DNA of 64,000 bases from Owenia fusiformis (Eukaryota > Annelida > Polychaeta > Sabellida > Oweniidae). The stretch's first letter is position 1, and each line of letters begins with the position of its first letter. The notes below the pieces were generated by a model, which saw nothing but the letters and a program-made list of their open reading frames with translations, had not been told where the DNA came from and made no database searches. A program made the translations under genes and the position numbers. Location of the stretch: the NCBI GenBank assembly GCA_903813345.2, contig CAIIXF020000003.1, forward strand, positions 8,935,912 through 8,999,911. The letters run 5' to 3'. Of this stretch, positions 10,416 to 23,365 are shown piece after piece.

Positions 10416-13189
10416 TATCACTAATCTAGCTTCTTTCCTTGAAAAAACATGAGTTTTGATTTACGTATATCAAACATGGGCCACTGCACTATATTGAACC
10501 AGGGTGCCGGTGTTACATAATGTGATTTTATGGGCCATCATACAACCACCTCTTGCCCACTTTATTCATGTTTTGGATTACAGTTTATACACAATGCATA
10601 AACAGCATGAAACAATCATTTCTACTTGTGGATTAGATTTGTATACATCTCTTTGTGAACTGAGTGTTATGTTCAATATGTGAAAATATCATGGACTTAA
10701 ATTGTACTTATATTTATAACCTGACCACATTTGCATATGTTCAACAACTGACTGAGTGATCGAGTTCATCAAACAATGTTCGTAATAGAGGTCATGCACT
10801 TTGCTTTATTCATAATCCTATTTCTGCAACTGACTCATATTATGCATCTTATTATATAATATTATATGATTTATTTTGATTAGCAGTGTCTCATTAGCCA
10901 TTGGTGGCTCGAGGCTTTTTGGATGATTGTACAGATGTATATGTATGAAATTAAGCATGCGACACTTAAATAAAAAACAATACAATATTAAGCTTATAAA
11001 CTTGCTGATCATATGATTTTAATATTTTAATACTACATGATACTCATATCAAAATACCAATGTATTTGTGAACAACTCTTACGTTTGATATTGTACGAAT
11101 TTTCTGATTTGCTGTAGTAGTCGTAAATGCAACATATAACAATGTTATGTTACTTTGTGTCATATGAAAAATAAATTCGTACAAAGATGAGTTTTATTTC
11201 GTTTGTTATTCAATGTAGAATACACGTTGTACATTATTTCATGTATAGGATATTGACAATAATCAGACTATCGTATTACAATACAGAAGAATAAAAGAGA
11301 TAATGATATATGCATTCTAATTTGAGATTGACATGCGTAAAGGTATCAATATTTTATCTAGTATTTCATTTTATCCCTCCCATCCCATCCCACCCGCTCA
11401 TCAGCAATCCCCAGAAAATTCGTTCGGTGCTTTTAAATGTTAATAGTTCGGTTGAGTTTTAAAAATAAATCTTAAGCACTTTAAATCTAGATAAAATATT
11501 CATGATTTGATTGTGATTATCATTTCTAATTATTACATGACGGTTCCATTACATTCAATGCGTATCTAATCCTCATAGTTTATACTCGATTTTCGACAGG
11601 TAAAGGTAATATATCAACCCTCGGTCCCTACTATTTCTCGTGTAGATATATTGCATAACTTTCTCAGATATATCCTGTATATTAAATACATTAAATAACA
11701 TTATATATGTTAGTCTCAGCCTAGACAGTATATATATCAATTTTATTGGATAATGCCATGGGCTTTCCCACGATAATGCGTAAATTCGAATGAACTTGAA
11801 ATGAAATTCAACATCCAAAATGTGTTAATTTGATCATCCACCGTGTAACTAAAAGCATATTCATGGCCTATTTGCCTTAAAATACGATTGTGATTATGAT
11901 TTCGAATTCTGTTCTCCATATGTAAAATCTAGAAACATAACAGAGTTAAGTTACACGAAATTCAGCCAACTTGAACATGAAGTCTTGTCAATTTACTTAA
12001 TCGTTGATTGATTTCTAGGTTTATTAGAATTAAAAGAACGAACGTTTCATCAAACGAGTCCTATATTCAATATCTATTCGTTGGGCCTATTCTTTAAATG
12101 TAACTATATTCTTTTAACTTTAAAAGTATCTGTTTAGTGCTACTTTAACATATATTCATTATTTTTATCCGCACAACAGTATCAAACGTTAATGCACAAC
12201 TAGCCATGCCAAGACATGGCCACTACCCTCGTCCAAAGTAAAATACAAGGTCCTCATTCTTTAATGATTATGTTTCAATTGATTTAGTTTAGTGATTTAA
12301 ATGTAGGAAAATGAGTCGCTGTGATGTCATATCTGGCGCAGCAATTTCAGAGTCACTGCAAAAAATTGAAACATCAGTCGGATCATAAGACTAAATAAAA
12401 AAGCTATTTAGGGATGAATAACATTCGGTGAAATCCGTGATATCGTTATATCATTCGTTAATTGTCAAAGCTGCGCCCATTTCTCGGTGCAGGCAGATAT
12501 AAGGCGGCCAGACTGGGCATACACAAAATGTATTGTATGTGCTCCTTAGGTTGCACTCGGGTGCTATCAACATCGAACACACACACGTTTAAGATACACA
12601 GAGATAATTAAGGGATGAGTGACAAAGGGATGTTAAAAACAGGTGGCTATTGCAATTGATATTTTAATGTAACTTTAGTATGTAAGAATCTTTTCATCAA
12701 TAAAAATAACATCTTAGATATTACAGCTACATGTACAATGTGAGTGTATTTAAAAATGTAGTACATAGCTAGTTCCATCTATAAAGATGTCTGATGACAA
12801 AAAGCTCAATTTTCCTTGATGTCGTGGTCAATGGGACTTTAACACGTGAACTAATGTTTTTTATTTTTTTGTTTTAAAGTCACTTATAGCAAACCTAATC
12901 TAACAATTATCTCACTATATGCTTATGACATATTCATGTATACGTTGTTTGTCTTTTTTTCAAATCAACCCACGGAAATATGCAATACACCAAGTTAAAA
13001 AAGTGGTACGAATCATAAAAGCGACGTTGGGTGTTTCACTAGTAATTTTTATATGAAAAATCTAGAAATATTACCCAAATTAAACTATGACTATTCAAAA
13101 GAAGACATTCAAATCTATATTATGTAAAAAAATCAAATTTGTCCGAAGCAGGGATAACGCTCAATTAGAGTGACGAACTTTGTTCTCCA

Positions 13190-13330
13190 AACCGAGAATG
13201 GTCTTTTATGAAAAAAGTTATGAAAACACATCACCAGATCATGTAAAGCTGTTTTACCTAAAAGATCGTTTTATGTTCACCCTTCGATTGGATTTCATGA
13301 AAAAATATTTTTATGAAAAAATAGGATTTG
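13190..13330. repeat. Extra diverged copy of arm subrepeat inside the foldback
   Basis: Sequence such as tatgaaaa-agttatgaaaacacatca, ttttacctaaaagatcg and ttcatgaaaaaatatttttatgaaaaaata matches the right-arm subrepeat (14410-14560) in the same orientation but at lower identity. It lies ~100 bp inside the inner end of the right arm. Confidence 0.55.
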
Positions 13331-13429
13331 TAGGATATCGACGCTCTAACATGTAGTTTTAATCACACGCAGGTATCTGGTTTTATTGCGTGTAGAATGT
13401 ATCGATATCAGGACCGCTACATGCCAGTG

Positions 13430-14845
13430 ACCTTGCTCCTTTCTGTCGTATTAAAAAAGCAAAAATAACATATCACGGTGGGGTGCGAACCACTCGCCTG
13501 GGACTTGGTTATTCACTAGTACCATAGGCGTTCATCTATTCTGGATACAACTGACGAGTTGTATTTACGTGCAGTCAAAAGTGAAGATCATTTTGAATTG
13601 ACGCTCGGTATAAATATATAATACTTTTATCCTTTCGTATCGGTTGCACGTTAGCCTCATGGCTAACGTGCCTAGCTTCCATGCTCTAGGTTAGTCGATC
13701 GAGACCCGTTCATGGCGAATTTTTTGATTTGCTTGTTGTAAAGATATAATAAGTAGGGCAAAATCCAGAAAAAGTAGATCAAAAATACTCCAATGGAGTA
13801 TAAAATTGTCACCAGGATTCCGAAATGAGACGAATGTAAACTCGTTAAATCTCGGTAGATGAAGTAGGTCAGAAAATCCGGATTAATCCGAACAAGGTTC
13901 GGAAATCTTCGTCATAAGAAGTAGATCAAAAATACTCCAATGGAGTATAAAATTGTCACCAGGATTCCGAAATGAGCCGAATGTAAACTCGTTAAATCTC
14001 GGTAGATGAAGTAGGTCAGAAAATCCGGATTAATCCGAACAAGGTTCGGGAATCTTCGTAATAAGAAGTAGATTAAAAATACTCCCAATGGAGTATAAAA
14101 TTGTCCCCAATATTCCGAAATACGACGAATCGAATCGGCAAACTTCGGTAAAATAATGAAGTGCATAAAAACCGAAATGATCCGATGAACGTTCGGATAA
14201 AATCGTGAACAGGTGTCAGGGGTTTCCCCTCATCTTTCCCCACATTGTTCTAAAAGCCTTATATGGATTTATCACGTAACATTCAAAATGACGTTCGAAC
14301 ACGTGACCAAATATACCAAATAAAAATTTTACCTTGACCACTGGATGGGATTTCATAGAAAATATCCAAGAAAACCTATCCTCGTGATCCTTAAATCACT
14401 TAAATTCGATCATTTTATTTTCACCCCTTGATGGAATTTTATGAAAGAAGTCATGAAAACACATCATCATGTAAGGGTTTTCACCTAAATTAGCTCGTTT
14501 TATCTTGAGCCTTCAATTGAATTTCTTGAAGAAATATTTTATGAAAAAATATCATCATGTTATGATTTGTATTTAAATAAGACCGTTTCATCTAAATACT
14601 TGGATAATATTTCATAAAAAATGCACTTTAAAATTTTTCAGAATTTGCCTTAATTTATCAATGTAATGAAAGTATAAGATTAACTCTCAAATAGCGTTCT
14701 ATTTTAACCTTTTTATTGAAATCAATACAGGACTCGCTCTCTAAATATCCAATAAAAATTCAACCCTTGGATGTGATTTCGTTGGAAAAAAAATATGTCA
14801 AGTCCAGAATCAAATGATTTGTCCAGAACCTCTTAAGATCCTGTT
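13430..14845 (-). repeat. Right arm of the foldback element
   Basis: This is the reverse complement of 5521-6955 with scattered substitutions and small indels (1416 versus 1435 bp). It has the same order of tRNA-like modules, tandem repeats and outer end. Arm-to-arm divergence is visible by eye but low, which argues against great age or for gene conversion between arms. Confidence 0.9.
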
Positions 14846-17541
14846 TTTAGATCACTAAAATCAGTATTAAAATCTAGATCATATTTGTTAAGGATTCTAT
14901 AGACACTACCAATGAAATCCCAACCCATTTGCTTACCCTTCTGAGCTCTTATTTCCATGTCGTTAAGTAACCTTGCATGTAAGTTGTCTTTGTTAAGGGA
15001 CTTCAGGTAAATATAGTAATTTATCATGCTCTTTTCCAACAATGTTTCTATGGGCTTCCAGCCTAGGTCACCAAACAGGGCAACTTTGGCAGGTTTGCAA
15101 TGGACATCCATTATGGCGCATCCCACATTATATTGTATGGATGACATTTTATTAATGTACGACTTTTTGTCTAGTAAAAGTATTCCAGACCCGTGTAAGA
15201 GTGATGGGACTACTACCGTTTTATAAAGTCTATCACCGAAAGTGATTCTATTAACATTCAAGTGCTTATTCAGAATTGATGTCACATAGCCTTTTAACTT
15301 CTTTCCCTTTGGGACTATCAAATTCATAAGATGGATATGATCTTTTAATGATCTGTCAAATAGGACACCTAAGTATTTGTAAGTTTTTACCTCTGAAATT
15401 CTTAAGTCACCAAATGGCCACTTCTTCTCAAAATCAGTTTTTTGGCCTACAATGAGAATTTGAGACTTTTTCTCACTGAACCTGAATCCCCATTTGGTAG
15501 CAAAATCATTAGTTATTGTTAACAGACTTTTTAGTTGTTCTTCAGACTGAGCCATCAGGACTATGTCATCAGCAAACATGAGAAGTGGAATTTTCAGGTT
15601 CTCGAATGAAAGACCGAGTTGTGATTTCATAAGCTCATCTTGCAAATCTGTCATAACAATAGAGAACAGCGTGGATGATAATACACAACCCTGCTTAACT
15701 CCAAACGATTCATCGTCATACCAATCAGATTCAATATTATCAAAAACAACTTTATTTTTTAATCCGCATTAGGCTTCCCTTATTAAGTTCCAGGCCTTTC
15801 CACGAATACCCTTCTGCCATAATTGTACAAACATTAAATCCCTATTCATTACATTATACGCCTTTGAGATATCAAGAAAAGCCGTAAATGTTTTGAGCCC
15901 ACGGGTTTTCCTTAATCCACATAGGTGTTTGAGGGCAAATATGTTGTTCTCGAGCCTTTTTCCATTACGGAAAGCCCCTTGAAAGTCACCATATATGTTT
16001 TCTTTTTCACAGAAAGTGGTCATGCTACGATTTAAAATTGCACAAAAAATTTTGAAAACATTTGAACTAAGAGTAATTCCTCTATAGTTATCAAAATCTT
16101 TCCGGTCTGAATTTTTATGAAGAGGTTTAACGATTCCCTCTTTCCATTCTTGTGGAAATTTTTCAAGTGCTTTGAAAATATTGAACATTTTATTAAGTGA
16201 ATAAGCTATTGCCTGCCCTCCATATTTAAGGAATTCATTAGGTATTCTGTCTGTCCCGGCTGCTTTCCCATTATTTAAGGATTTGATTTGATTAGCTATA
16301 ATCGTTTCATTCATTTCAATTTGATCAAGCGTTGAATTACTGCCTGCATAATGTTTGTTTTGCACTTCAATATCATCAATCTTAGACTTGTTTTGTTCAT
16401 TTTTATCACTAGGATTTGTATTGGCATTACGCTCTCCAACCTTTGACCAATAGTCTTTCATTATAATGCTTACTTCACGGGGATCATCAACGATGATGTC
16501 TTTATCAAGGGGGTGCCTGATTTGAATAGGGGAGTTCTGCTGACGATTAAACATATTGAGTGTACGCCAATAGCTTCTCGCGCTTGATGATTTGTTCTTA
16601 CAATTTTGAGTGATTATTTTTATATGATTAGAAATTACCTTTTGCTTAATGTAATTTCTAACCCTTTCTTTACGTTCCTGATAAATTTGCCACAAGTCAT
16701 TAAATGCATCAGGGTCATTTATCCCGGAGGCTCTCCAATAACGACAGAAACGACAGGCTTCCTTTCGGCTTTCAATAAGATCTTTTAACTTGTCATCCCA
16801 GAAACCCCTACATTTGTCATCAATTACCTTAGTACCAATTGTGTTTTCACCCGAATCAATTAAACGCGCTTTCCAGTCTTGCCATATAGAGTCCACAGAA
16901 GCGCCTGTGTCAGGTATCCAGCCATGTAAGTTATCACTAACAGATTTCTTAAAGTCTGCCCATTTAGAATTATCCGATATATCCCATACTGTATGTTTAC
17001 GGTTTGCTCTCATTTTAGTATGCTCGGAGGAACCTTTAGGTTTGTTTGATTTAACATTAAAATACGAAATCATAATACAATGGTCACTACCAATGGAGAG
17101 ATTACCATCAACATCATTGATAGACTTCTCATAATGTGTTAATACTTTGTCATTCACCAGAAAATAGTCGATCATTAAAATTAAATCATTTCTAAACCAA
17201 GAAAAATCACCAGTACATTTACTTGTGTTTAAGATCGTTAAATCAGTTATTTCGATTAGCATTTCAAGCAACTCACCATTAGCACTCTTTTTCCCATGTT
17301 GGCAAAATTGTTTAATTTTACCGTTAAAGTCACCCATTATCATGATATTTTCACCAGTTGCTTGTAGGGTTGCAACATTTTTACATAGCTCATTGGTTAA
17401 TGATTCACTCAATTCTGTGTTTCTCCCATCATTAGGGTAGTAAACTATGAAAATACGAAAAATGGAGTTAGGGGTTACTGCAACTGCAAAAAAACTAAAT
17501 ATCTTCCTAACTACAGTGTTTTGGCTCTTCAAATTTGGCAC
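14846..17541 (-). pseudogene. LINE ORF2: AP-endonuclease plus reverse transcriptase (5' part), one in-frame stop
   Basis: Minus-strand ORF2-like protein of a non-LTR retrotransposon. Counting from 17541, it has the endonuclease motifs GDFN (residues 70-73), MIDYFLVN (123-130) and SDH (152-154), then the RT region with NGKAAGTDRIPNEFLK (424-439), NYRGITLSS (485-493) and motif A FLDISKAYN (555-563). An in-frame TAA at 15769-15771 interrupts it; the same frame resumes at once with motif B GVKQGC-LSSTLF and then the catalytic FADD (27 residues after the Met at 15654). The frame enters the foldback element at 14845 and finishes at 5174-5516. The 17541 start is a GTG preceded by stops, so the endonuclease N-terminus is missing. 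Apart from one stop and the insertion the coding region is well preserved. Confidence 0.93.
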
Positions 17542-17559
17542 AAATCATCTTCATTCACT

Positions 17560-18955
17560 GTATGGTGATTCTGTAGAGTGAAATCAAAATCACTTCAGGG
17601 ACTTTACAGTCATAGTCGAAATGATTTCAAATCGCAGTCAAACGCCCTGGTTCAGGCAGACTTAAGAAGGCATTTTGACCATGTTTTGGTAAAGTTGGTG
17701 TGAAAAGAATGTAGAAAAGGTGTGTTCAGTGCATATAAACTTTGCGGACGTAATACGTACATGTACATATACTTAGTTTATTCTCTTTGACGATATTTTA
17801 GAATACAATGTGAAACACGACAGGGTTTTTACGGAAAATTTTACATAAACGTGGTCATATTTGGATACAAATACACACTAGCCTAATGATCAATTCTTCC
17901 CAAATAAAACTGTTATCATTTTCTTATCGTCTTAAGCATCATTTTTCATGATCGCATCAATTCATGTTTCAATAGAGTCGACTTTTTCAATTTTATTCAA
18001 ATGAAAAACAAAGGGGAAGTTAAAAATTGAGAAAAACGATAGATTTTATAATCATGTTGACAAAGTGATGCACATTAAAAAGAAAAAGCTTGCAGTCCAA
18101 AATTTATTTGCGATTTTAAAGGACAGTTAAGTACCATGAAGAACAATCTTGTTTTTTTGAAAATGATGCATTCTAATTTGAATAGCTTGACACATTAATC
18201 AGGGGGTCAAGGTGTGAAAATCGACATGTTTGAGACGGACCCTAATTTCAATTTGAAAATTCGCCTATTTTTCCTTGGAGTTTACTTTAATGCCTTGGGT
18301 AGGTAGAAAGCAACTTACTTTTTCACCCATTGGAATACATGTAAAATTGGCAAAGTTCAAATCATAATTTCTCAAATCCCAGCCCATCGAATCCTCGCAT
18401 CCATTCAGATCATGTAGTCCTATTCAAAAACTTCCCGTTCGGTTATATGGTGAAAAAATATCCCACGAACTAAAGAAGGTTTTGCTACATTTATAAGCGA
18501 GCATTGATTTCTGGGCCTGTAAAAAGCACGTAGGACCTCATTACCCCATTGATTTACTGAGACCGCCAAAAATATAATTCAAATTTTTGGTTCAAAATTA
18601 TAATCTGTCAGCGGTCCCTGACACTCCTACTAGCTATTACCAAACATTAATTGTCAATACATGTACACATATACGTGCACATATACATCTACAAAGTTTT
18701 AAGTACTACTTTTCCTATACCATGGCCAAAACAATTCTCACGTGGGTTGTATTGACATGTAACGAATGTACAAATGTTTGAAGATATATACTATATATCT
18801 ATTTGAAATTTTTTTTTTCACTTTTTAACAAAATTAATTTTACACTTAAGTGGTTTTGAGTGTTATTAGTTTTTGTGACATTACCCAGACCTTTAACATT
18901 ATCATTTAGGCCAAAGGGTAAACAGTGCCCAATTGTAACATCCAAAATTGTTCTT
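17560..18955. other. No recognisable feature
   Basis: This covers the expected 5' side of the LINE and further AT-rich sequence. I could not find the missing N-terminal endonuclease segment in any frame. A CA/TA-rich stretch (acatgtacacatatacgtgcac) occurs near 18655. Confidence 0.4.
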
Positions 18956-18959
18956 GAGA

Positions 18960-19300
18960 TAAATTTCTAGTTCGAAAATCATGATCGGTTTCACCTTGAA
19001 TTGGAAAGATTTTGTCGATTATTTGGAAAGAAAAATCAGAATGGGAATGAATGTTCACCGACTAATTTATTTCTGTTACGAATATTAGTCCTGTGACCAT
19101 TCATACGGACAGGAAGAGGGGCTTCAGTTTTACCCACATACTGAAAACTACACCTTTTGCAAGTTACCAGATAAACGGCATTTATGGTGGAACATGTCAA
19201 ATCTACAACAAAGTCATTGTAAACATACAAGCGTTGTGGGCAGAAAATCATCACTATTTAATTTTCGGCCAACTTTTGTAAATGGGATTTCTAGATATTT
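18960..19300 (-). pseudogene. PLE GIY-YIG endonuclease remnant
   Basis: The minus-strand peptide from 19254 to 19036 contains INAVYLVTCKRCSFQYVGKT (AVYL...YVGKT is the GIY-YIG-like core) followed by PVRMNGHRTNIRNRN and KLVGEHSF. After a frameshift near 19040 the expected HSHSDFSFQIIDKI continues to about 18965. This is the C-terminal domain of a Penelope-like element; no RT was recognised upstream, so it is a 3' fragment. Its polarity is the same as the PLE at 1-1570, but the two are separate pieces. Confidence 0.8.
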
Positions 19301-19329
19301 TATTGGATAAGACCTTTTATTTTGGCCCA

Positions 19330-21990
19330 GCCCATTTCAAAATTAAAAAATAAAAGAGGCAGTTTTGGCATTTAAACCTCAGAACTTCGTTTCGTGAACT
19401 CGGAACAAAGCAAAAACAGTAAGTAGCCGATTGAAATGATATTTTTGGTCTTCAACTTTTCTTTAATAAATTAATATTTTAAACTTTATTTGTTTTCATG
19501 TTTTGTAAAAGATAGAGGGGCTCAACTTCGTCTCATTATCAATCAATTATCTAGCCTAAACTGGAATATGTATCGGCCACCACTGAATTTCAATACGTGA
19601 ATAATGTAAACTTCAGTTGTATGCTTAAAAAATATCGATGGTATATTTTAAACAATGAACGGGAAAATGTCGGCATTTATCACTTCCACGGAACGTCAAT
19701 GTAACAAAATGGATAACCTCCTGGATACCATTTTTTTGTTTTCCAAATTTTAACTTACGCATACGTAAGTTACGACTTACTTTACTGAGCTGACAGAAGT
19801 CAGCTTTGGGAAGCTGGATTGAAAAGTCTCGAAGAGAAAAATCGAGCCCATTTGACTAAACGCTGTGCTGAGTAGCGTTTATAATACGCTATATATTTGA
19901 ATTAATACATAATTTATTTGTTGTTACTTTATTTTGTTCATTCAACACTCTGTTCTTGTAATAAATCAATGTTCTATTAGACAACAAAACTTTTGAAATT
20001 AGATTGCAGCCATTTTAAGTCTCTCGAAAGTAAAGATTTGCTACAAAATAACTCTAGTCAGCTAAATATGAATAGTCATGTGATATTTGCCCATGCGCAT
20101 GTAAAGGACAATGCGCATGTGCGCGCATGAGCAAAAAGGTAAAAAATGGTGCGCGACAGGTCTGGAATTTCTCCACTTTAAGGTGCTATGGAACTTAACA
20201 GGAAATGACAAAACAGGAAGTGACAATTTTTTTGCATTTTTAGACATTTTTTGAACAAAGATAACAGAGTTCTGTTTTGACCTCCAGTCTATTCAACTAG
20301 TTCCAAATACCATTTACAGGTCCAGGATCATAATGTTCATGGTCAGAATGACCCTAAACATGATGAAACATGATCCTGCTTGCAGCGAGAAGACGGACCG
20401 GTTCGGGGCAATCTGCTTGTAGCGAGAAGACGGATCGGTTCGGGGCAATAGCTGATGAAATTCTTTGTCACAAAGTTTGGCATTTCTTATAAAATCAAAC
20501 GCGCGTCATTGAAACTCACAATATGTAAATAGCATGTCATTTACATCATACCTTGATGGGGAAAAATAGATCTTATATGTTAGAAGTACTAAATAAAAGT
20601 TATCGTGAAAATGAGACAGTCGTTCTCGAGAGAAAAGAGCATAAATGCGCATTTAGAGAGTTTTGGTCCGTTTAAAAATCTGTAAAAAATTGGGGTACTT
20701 AAAAGCATCGGGAGGCATCATATATTTCAAATTAGACACGAGGAAGTCAATATTGAGCAAGTTATGGCTATTTTAAATTCAAATAAAACCGTTAACCCGT
20801 ACCGGTCCAGCTTTTGACCCGTACCGGTCAATTTTCGTTAGCTGCGTATACCAAGGGTGTATTTGTGTATAATAAGGAAAAATTGGCATCTAAATTTCCC
20901 CATAACGTAATAGCACACAGCTTGGCATATGAAATATCCTACAAATGAAACAGAGCAAGGCAAACAGGTTTCTAATACAAGGATTTATATTGGCTGTTGT
21001 ACATGTATTCTTTGAACGCAATCACTCTTTGGATAACGTTTTCAAAATCATTATAAACGGATTACTTTATCTCAAAGACAATTTCAATAAACTGGATTTT
21101 ACTGAACTCCCCTTATTTCTTAAAAATGGACTGATCCAGTTAATTCGCCTGGAGCCGCCATATTGTTTTTATACGGGATGCTAATCGGAACCCTTTAAAT
21201 ACCGTTACTTATTCCAGCGCATCGGCTGGGAGTTGGATAAATCACTTCACAAGACGGTATATTTGAACGTCCCTCAGCTAGCTTTTGAGCCAGCTATGTT
21301 CAGTAAGCTACGACAATATAGTCTAGCTTTAAGAAATGCGCCTTGGTTTGGGATTTGTTTTTTAAATAAAGCTGTAATTCGTACATTTAGACCATCGCTT
21401 TTGTTACATTGGCGAAAATGGCTGACATTTTACACATGTCATTTATGTTTTTTACTATAGCACGCACTGACATAGAGCGATTTTGTTCATATAACATGAC
21501 TTATAAGCATGTCACACTGTTCTATGACACCTTGGCTAGTACATGGCCATTTCTAAAATGACCGCCATTTTGAAAATGCCCGTCATATGTATGCAATTTT
21601 GTTCATATTTCACATGTGACTACTTATAAACATGGCAGATTATTCTGTGACATTTTGTTGTGAAGCAGCTTTTTTGAAAAAATGTTGTTTTATGAAGTTT
21701 GCTGTTAGTAAAATCGCAGTAAAGCAATTTTGTTAAGAGCACAGCCATGGCTGTTTGATGGGATTTGCCATGCCCCGGTGTTGCTGTTGTCTAGTTATAC
21801 TAGAGGCACCTCTGCGTTACTCGGTCAATATCGTTTAGGAAGAAATGATCTAATTCTGTTAAAACATAAAAATAAATGTGAACCGTGAATGACGTACCTT
21901 GGATTATGCATGTCTTCTTCTAAATATAACACTATGTACGAGTATTAAAGATATCAAATAAACATAACATGTACAATTTTGATACGGTTT
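19330..21990. other. Mostly unannotatable, with one short direct duplication
   Basis: AT-rich sequence without a convincing gene. At ~20376-20450 a ~38-bp unit, TGCTTG(C/T)AGCGAGAAGACG-GA(C/T)CGGTTCGGGGCAAT, is repeated twice in tandem. A GCGCATG-rich cluster (catgcgcatg...gcgcatgtgcgcgcatg) lies at 20090-20130. A 79-codon frame at 20945-21184 (plus) has no recognised domain. Confidence 0.4.
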
Positions 21991-21998
21991 AAATACTA

Positions 21999-22860
21999 CA
22001 GGGTGTGCCAAAAGATTGTGCAGCTTTTTTAGAAGGCAAAAAAGTATCACAACATTATGGTATTGACATGAACTTTTTTTTACTGAATCTTTAGGATAGG
22101 CATATTTTACCATTCAAATACTTAAGCTAATACTGACTTCAAATCTTTTTGTCAGATGTTTGAATATTATTCTCCTCCAGATATTCCATAGTGACTCTTG
22201 CCCTATGGCTGGGAGCGCTATCCTGATGGAATAAGTAATCACCTTGGGCTGAAAGAGCTCTCATTCTGGACAGATGTCCCTTTTGAAGAATATTAGTCCT
22301 GATGAATGGCCACCCAATACACCAGATGCCAACCCCTGTGACTATCACACATGAGGGCACCTTGAGCAACGTTGTAGTTAATGGTTATAAATGGAGAAAA
22401 CTACCACACGAATTGATGGATCGCGCTATTGACAAGTTCGGTCCACGTCTCTATGTCATTGTGAAGTTGAAGGCGGATGCTTAGAACATTTGTTTAATAA
22501 ATAATTAATACAGTATAACATAATACAATAGTGACTGGAACCTGATAAAAACCTGTACAAACATTGGTTAAACAGTTATCAAAGATTATAGCAGATTTAG
22601 TAAACATAATGAACTTGTTATTGTTGATCACATAAAATCATAGAAAGTCACATTTTCTAGGAAAAATGGTAAATCTCGGACACATGAACAATTTTGCATT
22701 AATATTCAAACATCTGACAAATTATAATAAGCTAAGTATTTGAATGGCGAAAAATGCCTTTCTTTAAGTTTCTGTAAAAAAGATTTTACGTCAATACCAT
22801 AATGTTATGATACTTGTCTAGCCTCCTAAAAAAGATGCAACATTTTTTGGCGCATTTGTG
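21999..22860 (-). mobile_element. Decayed mariner element with transposase remnant
   Basis: The left end is TA|CAGGGTGTGCCAAAAGATTG (TA at 21997-21998); the right end near 22860 is a degraded inverse (tttttggcgcatttgtg). The inverted similarity extends inward (cattatggtattgacatga versus its inverse at ~22790). The minus-strand peptide at 22139-22369 includes YLFHQDSAPSHRARVTMEYL, the mariner QDxAPxH block with the second catalytic Asp. The rest of the transposase is missing or frameshifted. Confidence 0.75.
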
Positions 22861-23364
22861 CTCTTGAATCTGTAAAGAATCAATGTAAACGGATTGATGG
22901 TTTTGACAATATGTTTTGTAAAAAAACAAATTGGCTGACGTGTAATTTACCCAGCATACTCAAATCTTAATCCGTTGTTAACATTTGTTTGTTAGCTCTT
23001 GCATCTGTAAACAGTTCAGTTGAACGGCTAAGTGGTTCTTCTGGGATAATAAAAATTTGATTTCGTGACTCACATAATAGCGTGTTCATAAATGACTTCT
23101 TTTTTAATGTTATAGCTTATAGTGTTTGTATATTACGTTTTCATTTGTAGCGTACCCTCTATACGTCCATAAGTAGCCATTAGGGAGTTGAACCTACAAG
23201 GGGGGGGGGGGGTTCCCAAACTTCTTGCTCATATAACCAAAAAGTGGGGCCAAATTTTGAAATTTTGAGGCCCATTTTCTTCAAGATTTGGCCTAAAATT
23301 ATAAAATAAGGCCTTAGAAGGTCCATTTATAATCAAAAAGGCTGGGCCCACCCAGATCCGCCAG
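22861..23364. other. No gene; contains a poly-G tract
   Basis: A run of about 13-14 G is at ~23201. No coding or repeat assignment is possible. Similar G runs are found at ~32187, 37302 and 43398. Confidence 0.4.
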
Positions 23365-23365
23365 T

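Larger units (their letters stand above)
6956..13189. other. Interior of the foldback element, no recognised genes
   Basis: About 6.2 kb of AT-rich DNA lies between the arms. I found only short, unconvincing frames and two repeat structures (8921-9345 and 10120-10415, listed separately). No domain of a transposase, integrase, DNA polymerase or helicase could be recognised in any frame. The autonomous functions, if any, must be supplied elsewhere. Confidence 0.6.
5521..14845. mobile_element. 9.3-kb foldback element with 1.4-kb terminal inverted repeats, inserted in a LINE
   Basis: Both ends are AACAGGATCTTAAGAGG in inverted orientation, and the similarity continues for ~1.4 kb on each side (5521-6955 and 13430-14845). 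The element is flanked by TTTA at 5517-5520 and 14846-14849. It splits a LINE ORF whose two halves are in frame across the restored site, which independently confirms the boundaries. The 6.5-kb interior has no recognised transposase, polymerase, integrase or capsid gene. The 4-bp duplication and termini do not match Polintons (6-bp duplication). I cannot assign a superfamily; it could be a non-autonomous foldback or a composite of two 1.4-kb elements. Confidence 0.9.

Noticed and set aside
5521-14845. Possibility of a Polinton/Maverick element
   Set aside because: The long inverted ends fit, but the duplication is 4 bp and not 6, and no polymerase B, integrase, protease, ATPase or capsid motif is visible.
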